Assembly: GCA_001898935.1 (NCBI GenBank)
Contig: MKVT01000034.1
Location: 124,001-188,000 of the forward strand
Source of the DNA: Paludibacter sp. 47-17
Lineage (GTDB): Bacteria; Bacteroidota; Bacteroidia; Bacteroidales; Paludibacteraceae
Direction: 5' to 3'
Length of the DNA stretch: 64,000 bases
Shown: positions 1 through 9,077 of the stretch, piece by piece
How the letters are laid out: every line of letters begins with the position of its first letter
How positions within the stretch are numbered: position 1 is the stretch's first letter
Notes under the pieces: model-generated
What the model was told of the DNA's origin: nothing
What the model saw: the letters and a program-made list of their open reading frames with translations, nothing else
The model's database searches: none
Made by a program: the position numbers and the translations under genes

Positions 1-379
1 TTAGCTCCGTATCGCTAAACGACTGAATGCCCATACTTAACCGGTTGAAAGGTAAACCGGTAAGCATAGTTAAGTAGGCGGGCGTTAAGTCGTCGGGATT
101 CGCTTCCAATGTGATTTCCGCATCTTCGGTTATCGCATACCGATCGAACAGCACTCTAAAAATACGTTGAAACTGATCCCCGGACAAAACACTGGGCGTA
201 CCTCCTCCAAAATAAATAGTATGAACAGAGGCACCGTTCAGATAATTGGCGCGCAAACGCAATTCTGTTATCAGTGCCTCTGTAAATCGATCGGTGTGCT
301 GTAAGGATGTCTCCTTATAAAAATCACAATAATTACACCTTTGCTTACAAAACGGAATATGAAGATAAATTCCTGCCAA
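1..379 (-). CDS. hemW: HemW-like radical SAM protein (partial, cut by window start)
   Basis: The visible N-terminal 126 residues begin MAGIYLHIPFCKQRCNYCDF. The CxxxCxxC triad (C-K-Q-R-C-N-Y-C) binds the radical SAM [4Fe-4S] cluster. GGGTPS and a MGIQSFSDTEL segment also match the HemW / oxygen-independent coproporphyrinogen oxidase-like family, whose members act as heme chaperones or are annotated as HemN-like. The only start that gives the usual family N-terminus is TTG at 379-377; no ATG lies in frame upstream of it. The gene follows fabD after 11 bases and is probably co-transcribed with it. The C-terminal part lies outside the window, so the family is secure but the HemN versus HemW distinction rests on the short N-terminus before CxxxCxxC. 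Confidence 0.88.
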   Translation of the reverse strand, partial: MAGIYLHIPFCKQRCNYCDFYKETSLQHTDRFTEALITELRLRANYLNGASVHTIYFGGGTPSVLSGDQFQRIFRVLFDRYAITEDAEITLEANPDDLTPAYLTMLTGLPFNRLSMGIQSFSDTEL

Positions 380-390
380 AATTTCAATGC

Positions 391-1263
391 TTATCCTACA
401 ACTACCTCGGAATTAACTTTCTTAACCAGACCTTTTAAAACATCGCCCGGGCCCAATTCGATAAACTCGGAGGCACCATCCGTAATCATATTTTTAACAG
501 TCTGCGTCCAACGAACAGGAGCGGTCAGCTGCGCAATCAGATTTGCTTTAATGGAAGCCGGATCCGTCTGTGGATAAGCATTCACATTTTGATAAACCGG
601 GCAAACCGGAGCAGAAATGGCAGTAGAATCGATAGCAGCCTTCAATTCTTCGGCAGCAGGCTGCATCAAGGGAGAATGAAACGCTCCCCCTACAGGTAAT
701 TTTAATGCCCTTTTGGCACCCCTGGCTTTCAAAGCTTCGCAGGCCTTGTCGATTCCGGCAATGGATCCCGAAATAACGAGCTGCCCGGGACAATTGTAGT
801 TGGCAGGCACGACAACCTCATCTTTAATAGCATCGCACACTTCTTCGACATCTTCATCACTTAACCCCAGAACTGCAGCCATCGTCGACGGTTCCGACTC
901 ACATGCTTTCTGCATGGCCATCGCACGTTTCGAGACTAAAACCAACCCATCTTCAAACGATAATGCTTTAGCGGCCACAAGGGCCGAAAATTCGCCCAGT
1001 GAATGTCCTGCCACCATATCGGGACGAAAATCGTCACCCAATACCAACGAACTGATTACCGAATGTAAAAAAATGGCCGGCTGGGTCACTTTGGTTTGTT
1101 TAAGATCTTCTGCCGTGCCCTCAAACATTAAATCAGTAATTCTGAATCCCAGAATTTCATTGGCTTTTTCAAAATATTCTTTTGCCAGCGGTGAGTTGTC
1201 GTACAGGTCTTTACCCATTCCCACAAACTGTGCTCCCTGCCCGGGAAAAACATAAGCTCTCAT
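391..1263 (-). CDS. fabD: Malonyl-CoA:ACP transacylase FabD
   Basis: Transfers malonyl from CoA to acyl carrier protein, the entry step for elongation in type II fatty acid synthesis, in the cytoplasm. The 290-residue protein has the normal length for the family. GQGAQ is at residues 8-12, the nucleophile motif GHSLG has Ser88, and GAFHSPLM carries the catalytic His196. The start ATG gives MRAYVFPGQGAQ, the typical FabD N-terminus. A Bacteroidetes -7 box lies at 1300-1307. hemW follows after 11 bases, so the two are likely one transcript. No anomalies seen. Confidence 0.97.
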   Translation of the reverse strand: MRAYVFPGQGAQFVGMGKDLYDNSPLAKEYFEKANEILGFRITDLMFEGTAEDLKQTKVTQPAIFLHSVISSLVLGDDFRPDMVAGHSLGEFSALVAAKALSFEDGLVLVSKRAMAMQKACESEPSTMAAVLGLSDEDVEEVCDAIKDEVVVPANYNCPGQLVISGSIAGIDKACEALKARGAKRALKLPVGGAFHSPLMQPAAEELKAAIDSTAISAPVCPVYQNVNAYPQTDPASIKANLIAQLTAPVRWTQTVKNMITDGASEFIELGPGDVLKGLVKKVNSEVVVG

Positions 1264-1299
1264 CTTTTATTCTATTGATTTGTTATAATATACGGGTTA

Positions 1300-1307
1300 C
1301 AAAGATA
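1300..1307 (-). promoter_or_regulatory. Predicted -7 element for fabD-hemW
   Basis: On the minus strand this reads TATCTTTG, an exact match to the Bacteroidetes -7 consensus TAnnTTTG, 37 bases upstream of the fabD ATG. A TTTG lies 16 bases further upstream (1324-1327), slightly closer than the usual spacing of about 19-21. Confidence 0.55.
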
Positions 1308-1324
1308 CTACAATTTTACCAAGC

Positions 1325-1369
1325 AAAAAAAGAGGCTACAGGCAATTGATGCATGTAACCTCTTTTTTT
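1325..1369 (-). terminator. Rho-independent terminator of tRNA-Pro
   Basis: A 10-bp stem (1331-1340 with 1354-1363, one G-U pair on the minus strand) with a 13-base loop. It is followed on the minus strand by a run of six T (1330-1325). There is also a T run on the plus side. It lies directly 3' of the tRNA and separates it from the fabD promoter. Confidence 0.8.
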
Positions 1370-1371
1370 CG

Positions 1372-1446
1372 TCGGGGTAGCGGGATTCGAACCCACGACC
1401 CCCTGCTCCCAAAGCAGGTGCGCTAACCGGACTGCGCTACACCCCG
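1372..1446 (-). tRNA. tRNA-Pro (anticodon TGG)
   Basis: The minus strand folds into a full cloverleaf. The acceptor 5' CGGGGTG pairs with 3' TACCCCG and the discriminator is A. The D arm is GCGC...GCGC. The anticodon stem CCTGC/GCAGG closes the loop TTTGGGA, giving anticodon TGG. The T arm contains GGTTCGAATCC. The CCA end is not encoded. Its promoter (1465-1496) and terminator (1325-1369) are both visible, so it appears to be a single-gene unit. Confidence 0.97.
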
Positions 1447-1464
1447 AAATCGCCTAAGCGGCTG

Positions 1465-1496
1465 CAAAGATACACTATTATTTTATAACTCACAAA
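1465..1496 (-). promoter_or_regulatory. Predicted promoter of tRNA-Pro (-33 TTTG, -7 TATCTTTG)
   Basis: Minus strand TTTG (1493-1496), a 20-base spacer, then TATCTTTG (1465-1472), ending 18 bases before the tRNA 5' end. Both Bacteroidetes boxes match exactly with normal spacing, which makes this one of the best promoters in the window. Confidence 0.72.
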
Positions 1497-1519
1497 TAAA
1501 TTATGCCTGAGATTTTTAG

Positions 1520-1527
1520 TATTTTTG
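1520..1527 (+). promoter_or_regulatory. Predicted -7 element for rsmG
   Basis: TATTTTTG, an exact match to TAnnTTTG, 20 bases before the rsmG start codon. No clear TTTG -33 box is seen. Confidence 0.5.
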
Positions 1528-1547
1528 CACCCTAATTTATTATTAAT

Positions 1548-2168
1548 ATGGAAACAATTCTGAAGTACTTTCCTGAACTTTCTGAAAATCAGCAAATTCA
1601 ATTTTCAAAACTATATGATTTATATTTTGACTGGAATGCAAAAATCAATGTGATTTCCCGTAAAGATATCGAAAATCTTTACTTGCATCATGTATTGCAT
1701 TCATTGGCAATCGCTAAAATCATCCGTTTTAAGAAAGACTCCTGTATACTGGATGTGGGCACCGGGGGCGGTTTTCCCGGCATTCCGCTGGCCATCTTGT
1801 TTCCTTCATGTCAATTCACACTCATCGATTCAATCGGCAAAAAGATACGCGTTGGCCAGGAAGTGGCCTCCGCGATCGGGCTATCCAATATCACCCTGAA
1901 GCACCTGAGGGTGCAGGACGAAAAATCCAAATTTGACTTCGTAGTCAGCAGAGCCGTAATGCCCCTCGGCGATTTAGTGGGATTAGTCCGAAAAAATATT
2001 GCTTCAAAACATCAAAATGCACTTCCGAACGGACTCATATGCCTGAAAGGTGGAGAATTGGAGCATGAAATACTTCCGTTTAAAAACACCGCCGAACGCT
2101 TCGAGATCAGAGAATTTTTTAAAGAAGAATATTTTAAAACGAAAAAAGTGGTCTATGTGCCGCTTTAA
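1548..2168 (+). CDS. rsmG: 16S rRNA (guanine-N7) methyltransferase RsmG (GidB)
   Basis: Methylates N7 of a conserved guanosine (G527 in E. coli numbering) of 16S rRNA using S-adenosylmethionine. The 206-residue protein matches the family length. The SAM-binding motif ILDVGTGGGFPGIPLAILFP covers about residues 67-86. NxxSRKDIENLYLHHVLHSLA near residues 34-54 is the usual GidB N-terminal signature, and FVVSRAV follows later. The start is the first ATG, 20 bases after an exact -7 box. It stands alone between tRNA-Pro (divergent) and aspS, which has its own promoter. Confidence 0.96.
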   Translation: METILKYFPELSENQQIQFSKLYDLYFDWNAKINVISRKDIENLYLHHVLHSLAIAKIIRFKKDSCILDVGTGGGFPGIPLAILFPSCQFTLIDSIGKKIRVGQEVASAIGLSNITLKHLRVQDEKSKFDFVVSRAVMPLGDLVGLVRKNIASKHQNALPNGLICLKGGELEHEILPFKNTAERFEIREFFKEEYFKTKKVVYVPL

Positions 2169-2204
2169 GACCTGTCCATCTGTATTTAGATTCATAAAAA
2201 TTAC

Positions 2205-2212
2205 TACTTTTG
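2205..2212 (+). promoter_or_regulatory. Predicted -7 element for aspS
   Basis: TACTTTTG, an exact TAnnTTTG match, 31 bases before the aspS ATG. A weak TTTA (2185-2188) lies 16 bases upstream. Confidence 0.5.
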
Positions 2213-2243
2213 CACTCAATAATCTACAAACAACATCATAATA

Positions 2244-4004
2244 ATGTATAGATCGAAAACATGCGGTGAACTCCGCAGTACGAATAGCGGCGAAATCGTA
2301 ACGCTGGCCGGATGGGTACAACGCACACGAAAAATGGGTGGGATGACTTTCGTTGATATCCGCGACCGGTATGGGGTTACACAGTTGGTGTTCAATCAGG
2401 AATCGAATAGCGAGTTGTGCGAACGGGCCAATAAACTCGGGCGTGAATTCGTTATACAAGCAACCGGAATGGTTGCCGAGCGCAGCAGCAAAAATGCCAA
2501 TCTCGACACGGGCGATATCGAAATTTTAGTGAGCGAACTTACTGTTCTGAACGAATCGGTCACTCCGCCTTTTACTATTGAAGATAATACAGATGGAGGA
2601 GATGATATCCGGATGAAATACCGCTATCTGGATTTACGAAGGAATGCAGTCCGGTCGAACATGATGCTTCGGCATCAGATTGCTTTTGAAACGCGTCGTT
2701 TCCTGGATCAGCAAAACTTTCTGGAAGTGGAGACTCCGATTCTGATCGGTTCGACGCCCGAAGGCGCCCGCGACTTCGTGGTCCCATCGCGCATGAATCT
2801 CGGACAGTTTTACGCATTGCCACAATCGCCTCAATTATTTAAACAATTATTGATGGTGTCGGGTTTCGATCGTTATTTTCAAATCGCCAAGTGTTTTCGC
2901 GACGAGGATTTAAGGGCCGATCGCCAGCCGGAGTTTACCCAGATCGACTGCGAAATGTCGTTTGTAGAACAAGAAGATGTATTGCAAATCTTTGAAGGGC
3001 TCATACGGCACCTTTTCAATTATATAAAAGGAATTGAATTTGATGGCGCTTTTCCGCGGATGACTTACGCCGATGCAATGAAATTTTATGGATCCGACAA
3101 GCCGGATATCCGGTTTGATATGAAATTTGTAGAACTGAAAGAAGTTGTATCCGGCAAAGACTTTGCGGTTTTTGACTCGGCCAATTATGTCGGAGGAATT
3201 TGCGCCCCGGGTTGTGCTACGTATACCCGTAAACAAATCGATGAATTGACCGAGTTCGTAAAACGCCCGCAAATTGGAGCGAAAGGCCTTGTTTATATTA
3301 AAGTCGAAAACGATGGCTCTTTCAAATCGTCGATCGATAAATTTTATAATCAGGATGAGTTGAAAACAATAGCTGCATTATTTAATGCACAGCCCGGCGA
3401 CCTGATACTGATTCTGGCCGGCGATACTGCTAAAACTCAAAAAGCCCTGAATGAATTACGCCTGGAAATGGGCAACCGGTTGGGATTACGAGATAAAAAC
3501 GTATTTAAACCCTTGTGGGTGGTCGATTTTCCTTTGTTCGAATGGGACGAAGATACACAGCGTTATTATGCTATGCATCACCCGTTTACTTCGCCGAAAT
3601 TAGAAGATCTATCGTTTCTGGATACGGATCCCGGGAAGGTACGAGCCAATGCCTACGACATGGTGGTGAATGGCGTTGAGCTGGGAGGAGGTTCGATCCG
3701 GATTCACGATAGCAAGCTTCAGAACCGGATGTTCGAATTGCTTGGTTTTACTCCCGAAAAGGCCGAAGCTCAATTCGGCTTCCTGATGAGTGCATTTAAA
3801 TATGGTGCACCTCCGCATGGAGGACTCGCATTCGGCCTCGATCGTCTTGTTTCGCTGTTTGCCGGACTGGACTCGATTCGCGACTGTATTGCTTTCCCTA
3901 AAAACAACTCGGGAAGAGATGTGATGATCGATGCTCCTTCGGCAATCGATGCTTCGCAACTGGAAGAATTACATTTGACCTTAATTCCTCCTGCAACGAA
4001 TTGA
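2244..4004 (+). CDS. aspS: Aspartyl-tRNA synthetase
   Basis: Class II synthetase that charges tRNA-Asp. It has the bacterial 586-residue length. The N-terminal OB-fold anticodon-binding domain spans about residues 1-110 ([22 protein letters not shown]). Motif 2 is seen in [18 protein letters not shown], and motif 3 in [15 protein letters not shown] near the C-terminus. A GAD insertion domain occupies the middle, as usual in bacterial AspRS. The start ATG follows an exact -7 box, and a strong terminator follows the stop. Whether it also charges tRNA-Asn cannot be decided from this sequence. Confidence 0.97.
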   Translation: MYRSKTCGELRSTNSGEIVTLAGWVQRTRKMGGMTFVDIRDRYGVTQLVFNQESNSELCERANKLGREFVIQATGMVAERSSKNANLDTGDIEILVSELTVLNESVTPPFTIEDNTDGGDDIRMKYRYLDLRRNAVRSNMMLRHQIAFETRRFLDQQNFLEVETPILIGSTPEGARDFVVPSRMNLGQFYALPQSPQLFKQLLMVSGFDRYFQIAKCFRDEDLRADRQPEFTQIDCEMSFVEQEDVLQIFEGLIRHLFNYIKGIEFDGAFPRMTYADAMKFYGSDKPDIRFDMKFVELKEVVSGKDFAVFDSANYVGGICAPGCATYTRKQIDELTEFVKRPQIGAKGLVYIKVENDGSFKSSIDKFYNQDELKTIAALFNAQPGDLILILAGDTAKTQKALNELRLEMGNRLGLRDKNVFKPLWVVDFPLFEWDEDTQRYYAMHHPFTSPKLEDLSFLDTDPGKVRANAYDMVVNGVELGGGSIRIHDSKLQNRMFELLGFTPEKAEAQFGFLMSAFKYGAPPHGGLAFGLDRLVSLFAGLDSIRDCIAFPKNNSGRDVMIDAPSAIDASQLEELHLTLIPPATN

Positions 4005-4027
4005 TGATACTAATTGAAATTATTTGA

Positions 4028-4057
4028 AAGGTGTGAAGGATTTCACACCTTTTTTTT
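4028..4057 (+). terminator. Rho-independent terminator of aspS
   Basis: Perfect 10-bp stem (4028-4037 with 4042-4051), four-base loop GGAT and a following run of T, 23 bases after the aspS stop. Confidence 0.92.
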
Positions 4058-4088
4058 GTAATTAATCGCTGCAATTAAATTAAATTAT

Positions 4089-4096
4089 TATATTTG
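4089..4096 (+). promoter_or_regulatory. Predicted -7 element for the GEVED/T9SS protein gene
   Basis: TATATTTG, an exact TAnnTTTG match, leaving an AT-rich 77-base leader before the ATG at 4174. No convincing -33 box at the right distance. Confidence 0.5.
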
Positions 4097-4173
4097 CGGC
4101 GGAGTATTATTAAATATAATTATAATAAAGCCCCGTAATTATCAAACAAGTTATTAATTAAAAAGTAATTATT

Positions 4174-6483
4174 ATGAAAAGAGCTACTTTTTTTATGATG
4201 CTGCTTTCGCTTTTTACCTGCTTCGGCCCCACACTTCAGGCACAGGTCAACGGAACGGCAATCGATCCGATCAGTTCCACCCTTGAAGACCCGATTTATT
4301 TTTTCATTGAATCGGCCTCCGATGGCTCAGTAAAGTATGGCGGTGTGCAATACACCGGAGATTTTCGAGGTGAAGTGATTATTTCACCGGAAACAAGGGG
4401 TACCAAACTTATTCACAACACTTTGGCTTCAGCGCCAAATCCCGATTATGCGCTTTGGGCAGTTGTGAATCTGAATGGAAAATTGTATTTGAAAAATAAA
4501 GCCACCGGCTTTTACATGATCGGCAGCCATTCGGCCGATACGATCGCAAAAACAAACGAATTTAAAACTCAAACGTTGGGTCAGAACCAATTCCTGCTCC
4601 GGACGGCCGAAGTAGGCAGTTATACCATTGCCTGGCAAAACAACTTATGCGACCGCTGGAGCAATTCAGGAATGGTTGCCAATGGCCTGGTAGCCTGGTA
4701 TTTTATTATTGCAGAACCCGAAAAATTGCAAACGGCATTGAAATCAGCCCTGAATAATAAGATAAACGAAGCAACCACCTTGTTGAATGCGACGAAAGAA
4801 GGCGAAGATATCGGCCAGTATCCTTCGGACAGCCGTGTCCAGCTTACCGAAGATCTCGATAATGCAAAAGCTGTTTACGAGTACCCGCAAAGCACTATCA
4901 ACGACATCAATGTAATGATTGAATATATTACACAAGCCATTGCTGCCTATAAAGCTACCATCAATGTGCATCTTGCTGTTTTTGAATCGGCCAATCCCGA
5001 CAACTATCGATGGTACCGTATTCGTAATTTTGGTTACGATACCCCCATCTGTTTCAACCATGTCATTTCATACACCAACCGAACAGTAGGAGAGAAGTAT
5101 TTTTACGAATTACCCGCCGATTCGTTAACCGACAGTCAAATCTTCAGATTTGAGATGAACGAAGATAAATCCAGAGTTCTTCACATAATCGACCGGCAAG
5201 GCAACTATATGTCGGCGAACGGCGGGATTGCCAGTACATCGACTCAAGGCAACGACTTTGAGATTCAACCTCAGAGCGATGGTATTGCATTCTGGATCAA
5301 ACCTACGTCTTTAGCTCCGTTGCGTGCCGACGACAACGGTTCGATAACCAATTGGCTTTATATGGCCGGAGGTGCTTCGTCGTGGGTCTTCGATTTTGTT
5401 AAAGAAATGCCTAAAATACCTCGCTTCGAAAATGCAAGAACGATTGCGGTTACCTCATCGAATACCACCCAGGGAGCGGCATTTATAACCGACACCCGGG
5501 AAGCCTCCATATCTACCGACCTTGAAAGCGTATCGGTAACTGCCGAACCTGTACCGGGCTATTTCTTTGTTAAATGGACCAACGAAGCAGGCGACAGCCT
5601 GAGCAATAAACTCACCTATATCTATAAAGGTCCGGCCGACATCCTTCTGATTGCACATTTCGAACCAGGCTATTATCGTCCAATGTCGCGTTTTTATACC
5701 GGTGCCAGCCCTGCAGTACAGTCGGCCGACCGTTATCTTACCGACATTATCGTCCGGGTGGGCGAAACCGAACAGATTATTATGAACGATGTTGCTTCCA
5801 TCCCCAATCCGGTCGACACCTCCGTCGTACGCAATCAGATCATTCCCGACGCAGTGATCGATTATACATTCAATCCGATTCTGATACCCCTTAACACCGA
5901 TACGTTTGAATTGATTACATTTGGCAGCCGCCAGACCATCGAAAACTTCCAATGGACTCAACAGAACGCTTTTGTGGACTGGAACAAAGATTTCGATTTT
6001 CTTGATGAGCATGAGGCAGGTGTAAGAAATTCAAGCAACTCCACCGATCAGCAATTAATAGATACCTTAGGTTACACACGCAAAGTAGGTATTCCGGAAG
6101 GTTTACAAGAAGGCGACTACCGCTTACGTTTAATTTACCATGAATCGGCTACACCGGCAACCGATTGGGCCGTATCGATCTGGAATAATAACATAATCAG
6201 AAACGGCACCGCCTACGATTTCACCATCCGTTACGGCACACCTACCGGCTTTAATGCATTCACAACCAATAACCTGAGAGCATATACTATTGATAATGAA
6301 TTGCATATACTAAATGCAACGGGATCAAAACTGGCGATTCACGATCTGTCCGGAAAACGGATTATGTCGATTCAGGTAACTTCGGATCATCACACTTTAC
6401 CGCTCGACTTAGAACGGGGAATCTATATAATTAACATAATTTCAGCAAATGGGGCTAAAATGAATCAAAAATTAATATTATAA
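4174..6483 (+). CDS. Secreted protein with InlB-like repeat, GEVED domain and T9SS sorting domain
   Basis: 769 residues with a signal peptide (MKRATFFMMLLSLFTCFGPTL..AQA-type cleavage near residue 24). The first 400 residues contain lectin- or RICIN-like short motifs that I cannot assign firmly. Residues of about 425-500 resemble a divergent InlB B-repeat (TAEPVPGYFFVKWTNEAGD). Residues of about 500-690 form a GEVED domain, with FVDWNKDFDF and the later GDYRLRLIYHES. The last ~70 residues end in GIYIINIISANGAKMNQKLI, a type A sorting domain of the type IX secretion system. It is therefore predicted to be exported, moved across the outer membrane and anchored or released at the surface. No catalytic domain is recognised, so the substrate or partner is unknown. 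It is flanked by its own promoter and terminator. Confidence 0.85.
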   Translation: MKRATFFMMLLSLFTCFGPTLQAQVNGTAIDPISSTLEDPIYFFIESASDGSVKYGGVQYTGDFRGEVIISPETRGTKLIHNTLASAPNPDYALWAVVNLNGKLYLKNKATGFYMIGSHSADTIAKTNEFKTQTLGQNQFLLRTAEVGSYTIAWQNNLCDRWSNSGMVANGLVAWYFIIAEPEKLQTALKSALNNKINEATTLLNATKEGEDIGQYPSDSRVQLTEDLDNAKAVYEYPQSTINDINVMIEYITQAIAAYKATINVHLAVFESANPDNYRWYRIRNFGYDTPICFNHVISYTNRTVGEKYFYELPADSLTDSQIFRFEMNEDKSRVLHIIDRQGNYMSANGGIASTSTQGNDFEIQPQSDGIAFWIKPTSLAPLRADDNGSITNWLYMAGGASSWVFDFVKEMPKIPRFENARTIAVTSSNTTQGAAFITDTREASISTDLESVSVTAEPVPGYFFVKWTNEAGDSLSNKLTYIYKGPADILLIAHFEPGYYRPMSRFYTGASPAVQSADRYLTDIIVRVGETEQIIMNDVASIPNPVDTSVVRNQIIPDAVIDYTFNPILIPLNTDTFELITFGSRQTIENFQWTQQNAFVDWNKDFDFLDEHEAGVRNSSNSTDQQLIDTLGYTRKVGIPEGLQEGDYRLRLIYHESATPATDWAVSIWNNNIIRNGTAYDFTIRYGTPTGFNAFTTNNLRAYTIDNELHILNATGSKLAIHDLSGKRIMSIQVTSDHHTLPLDLERGIYIINIISANGAKMNQKLIL

Positions 6484-6503
6484 ACTAATTTCATTTGCAG
6501 TTG

Positions 6504-6545
6504 AGGGGTTATCGGATTATTATTCGATAACCCCTTATTTTTAAC
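6504..6545 (+). terminator. Rho-independent terminator after the GEVED/T9SS gene
   Basis: Perfect 11-bp stem (6504-6514 with 6525-6535), 10-base A/T-rich loop, then a T-rich tail (TATTTTTAA). Confidence 0.85.
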
Positions 6546-6588
6546 AAGATATAACTATAGAATTTAGTATTGATTGAAAAAAACTTTC

Positions 6589-6596
6589 TAATTTTG
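6589..6596 (+). promoter_or_regulatory. Predicted -7 element for the LruC lipoprotein gene
   Basis: TAATTTTG, an exact TAnnTTTG match. A TTAG at 6564-6567 lies 21 bases upstream as a weak -33 box. The box is 45 bases before the chosen ATG. Confidence 0.5.
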
Positions 6597-6641
6597 TACC
6601 GAATTTGAGATAGAGTGCATAAAACATCAATCATAAAAAAA

Positions 6642-9029
6642 ATGAAACTAGTTAAGAATCGGATTTTGTTAGTTGCCGGCATCGTGTTACTGCCGTTCTT
6701 ATTGCAGAGTTGCGACGACAATTCAGGACCAGATTACACTGGCAATGAAATTCCATCAGACTTCAACTATCTGACTGTCAAAACAATCGACTTGCAGGTC
6801 GACGTGAACGACCAGTATGCCGGCCAGTATCTCTACAAAGTAGAAGTATTCGATCAGAATCCTCTTACTTCAGATACAGTGGTAAATCTTCTTGCTGCCG
6901 GAGTAGCCAACACAACGAAATCGTACACAACGCGTGTCGTGGTTCCCCAGTACGTTACAACTTTATTTGTACGTCAAACCGACCCCAAGAAAAAATCGCT
7001 TGTCAAGGCAGTATCCATCGAACAGTTAAGTCCGGGTACAATAGCCCGATGTAATTTTAATCCGGCCGTAACCAATCAGGCTGTAAAACAAAAAGCCGCT
7101 CCGGTACGTACCGACAAAGCCAGTGATTATACCTTACCGGCCAATTATACAACCATAACCACCAATGCGGCTATTGGCGCCGGTGTTTATTATGTACCGG
7201 CCGGAACGACCATTACGAACTTAACGATCAACTGGGTTCAGAATATTGAACTGTACGTTGCCGGTAACCTGATTTATAATACAACTAATAATTTCCCGAA
7301 CACACCTCCGGGACTCAAGCTGGTTTTATTACCCGGATCAAAAGTTAGTTTCTCGCAACGGAATGAAGTACATTTTGAGCAACCCAACAATATAGTTGCG
7401 GTACACGAAGGCGCCACACTTGAATTTCTTGAAAACGCTGCCATTGGCAATACTGCAAAACTCATCAATGATGGTACCGTGACTGTTGCTAAACAATTCC
7501 AGGTACGTACCAACGGTGCCTATCTGGTGAACAACGGCAGCTTTACAGCTCGAACTCTGGATATCACCAATGGAGGACTCGTTGTTAACCAAAACACTAT
7601 GACATTGAATAACAATGTTATCATGAATTCTAATGCTACCTTAGTTAATAACGGTACATTAGAAGCAAAAACGGCTTTTACTTCCAATAATCAAACAGCC
7701 TCGATTTATAATAACCATGTTCTGATTACTCCTTTCTTCGATTTTGCAAGGGGTGGGGGAGTTTTATACAATGCCTGCCGGCTCGAATGCGAAGACTTCA
7801 TCACCGAGGGATCAATCATCAACAATGAAAACGGAGCTTTGATTCTTTGCCAGGATATGGAAATGAACAACACGACCTTTAATTTATCCGGTGGTTCTAT
7901 GATCTATGCAAGAGACCTGGGGTACAATAATGTGGACGAAACCAAATACAGCGGCTCTCATTTCAAGCATGGAATAGAAATAAACGGTACTGCTGTCGGA
8001 GGTGTGACTCCGCTCTTTATAAACTGGAAAATCGAAGATCGTAACGGGCACAAAGTCCTTTCGTTGAAAGGAACTCTGGAGTTCGTGGTTTCGACAGGCA
8101 GTGTACCGGGTAATACCTTCTTCAACCTGATCGAACCGTCGGTGACAATTTCTACCTCACCTGTGTCGGTAATTCCTTCGAGTCCGTGTAATCTGGGAGG
8201 AGTGAACAGCGGTACCGGCGGCGGAGACGACGAGGATGATGATAACGGCGGTGGTGGTGGAGTTCCTCCAACCGATCCCAGCTTTCCGATTCAGGTAGTT
8301 GAGGGCACCGATTATATTTACTCGATGGAAGATTTATGGCCGCATATGGGCGATTATGACATGAACGACTTCGTATTTAAAATTCATGCGATTACAAAGT
8401 TCGTAAACAGTAGCAACAAAGTGGAAAAAATGACCTTCCAGCTGACGCCACTGGCATCAGGATCGACCAAAGTTTTAACTGCTGCACTTCAATTGGACGG
8501 AGTAGCAGAGGGTGGTGCTACAGCCGTCGTTTCCACATTGAATAAAGCCCGACTCGATCTGGGCCATACCAAGGCGAATGTCATTTTATTTGAAAATGTT
8601 CACGCTTTGTTCGGGCTCGATAATAATGATATTGTAAATACATTCAATAACATTGATAAAATTGAAACTTCGACCTACACATTTGAAATTACCTTTGCAA
8701 CTCCGGTCGACCAATCGGCGGTTAGTGTAGATAAATTAAATTTCTATTCCATTGTCGGCCAAGTGGAAACAACTGACCGTCACGAAATTCACCTCGCCGG
8801 TTATGCGCCGAGCAGTAAAGTTTCGCGTCAGGTAGGAAGCTACAAGGATGAAAACAATATGGTGTGGGCATTAATGCTGCCAACATCCAATTATAAATAT
8901 CCGGCCGAGAACGTTAAAATATTTACTGCATATCCGAAATTTAACGACTGGGCCCGTTCGGGTGGGAAAGACTTTACCAATTGGTATTTGAATCCTGCAG
9001 AATCAGAAGATTTATTATACAATAAATAA
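6642..9029 (+). CDS. LruC-domain lipoprotein
   Basis: 795 residues. The start at ATG 6642 is preferred over an in-frame upstream GTG because it gives a compact lipoprotein signal, MKLVKNRILLVAG...LLQSC, with Cys at about residue 24. The middle (about residues 150-480) is rich in repeated short Asn/Gly/Thr strands, such as LVNNGSFTARTLDITNGG and LVNNGTLEAKTAF, which suggests a right-handed beta-helix. A Gly/Asp linker (GGGDDEDDDNGGGGG) follows. Then comes a C-terminal LruC domain whose hallmark is YSMEDLWPHMGDYDMNDFVF. LruC domains occur in secreted or surface proteins of Bacteroidetes and some other bacteria, and their role is unclear. The acidic linker and DYDxND motif could bind calcium (inference). 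It is a single-gene unit with its own promoter and terminator. Confidence 0.85.
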   Translation: MKLVKNRILLVAGIVLLPFLLQSCDDNSGPDYTGNEIPSDFNYLTVKTIDLQVDVNDQYAGQYLYKVEVFDQNPLTSDTVVNLLAAGVANTTKSYTTRVVVPQYVTTLFVRQTDPKKKSLVKAVSIEQLSPGTIARCNFNPAVTNQAVKQKAAPVRTDKASDYTLPANYTTITTNAAIGAGVYYVPAGTTITNLTINWVQNIELYVAGNLIYNTTNNFPNTPPGLKLVLLPGSKVSFSQRNEVHFEQPNNIVAVHEGATLEFLENAAIGNTAKLINDGTVTVAKQFQVRTNGAYLVNNGSFTARTLDITNGGLVVNQNTMTLNNNVIMNSNATLVNNGTLEAKTAFTSNNQTASIYNNHVLITPFFDFARGGGVLYNACRLECEDFITEGSIINNENGALILCQDMEMNNTTFNLSGGSMIYARDLGYNNVDETKYSGSHFKHGIEINGTAVGGVTPLFINWKIEDRNGHKVLSLKGTLEFVVSTGSVPGNTFFNLIEPSVTISTSPVSVIPSSPCNLGGVNSGTGGGDDEDDDNGGGGGVPPTDPSFPIQVVEGTDYIYSMEDLWPHMGDYDMNDFVFKIHAITKFVNSSNKVEKMTFQLTPLASGSTKVLTAALQLDGVAEGGATAVVSTLNKARLDLGHTKANVILFENVHALFGLDNNDIVNTFNNIDKIETSTYTFEITFATPVDQSAVSVDKLNFYSIVGQVETTDRHEIHLAGYAPSSKVSRQVGSYKDENNMVWALMLPTSNYKYPAENVKIFTAYPKFNDWARSGGKDFTNWYLNPAESEDLLYNK

Positions 9030-9036
9030 GACAGCA

Positions 9037-9077
9037 AAAAAGCGCCACCATCTACAGCAAGAGTGGCGCTTTTTTTA
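9037..9077 (+). terminator. Rho-independent terminator after the LruC gene
   Basis: Stem AGCGCCAC/GTGGCGCT (9041-9048 with 9063-9070), extended by A/T pairs, followed by seven T. Confidence 0.9.

Noticed and set aside
5455-6012. 185-codon open frame antisense to the GEVED/T9SS gene
   Set aside because: No recognisable motifs or promoter; the sense strand encodes clear GEVED and sorting domains.
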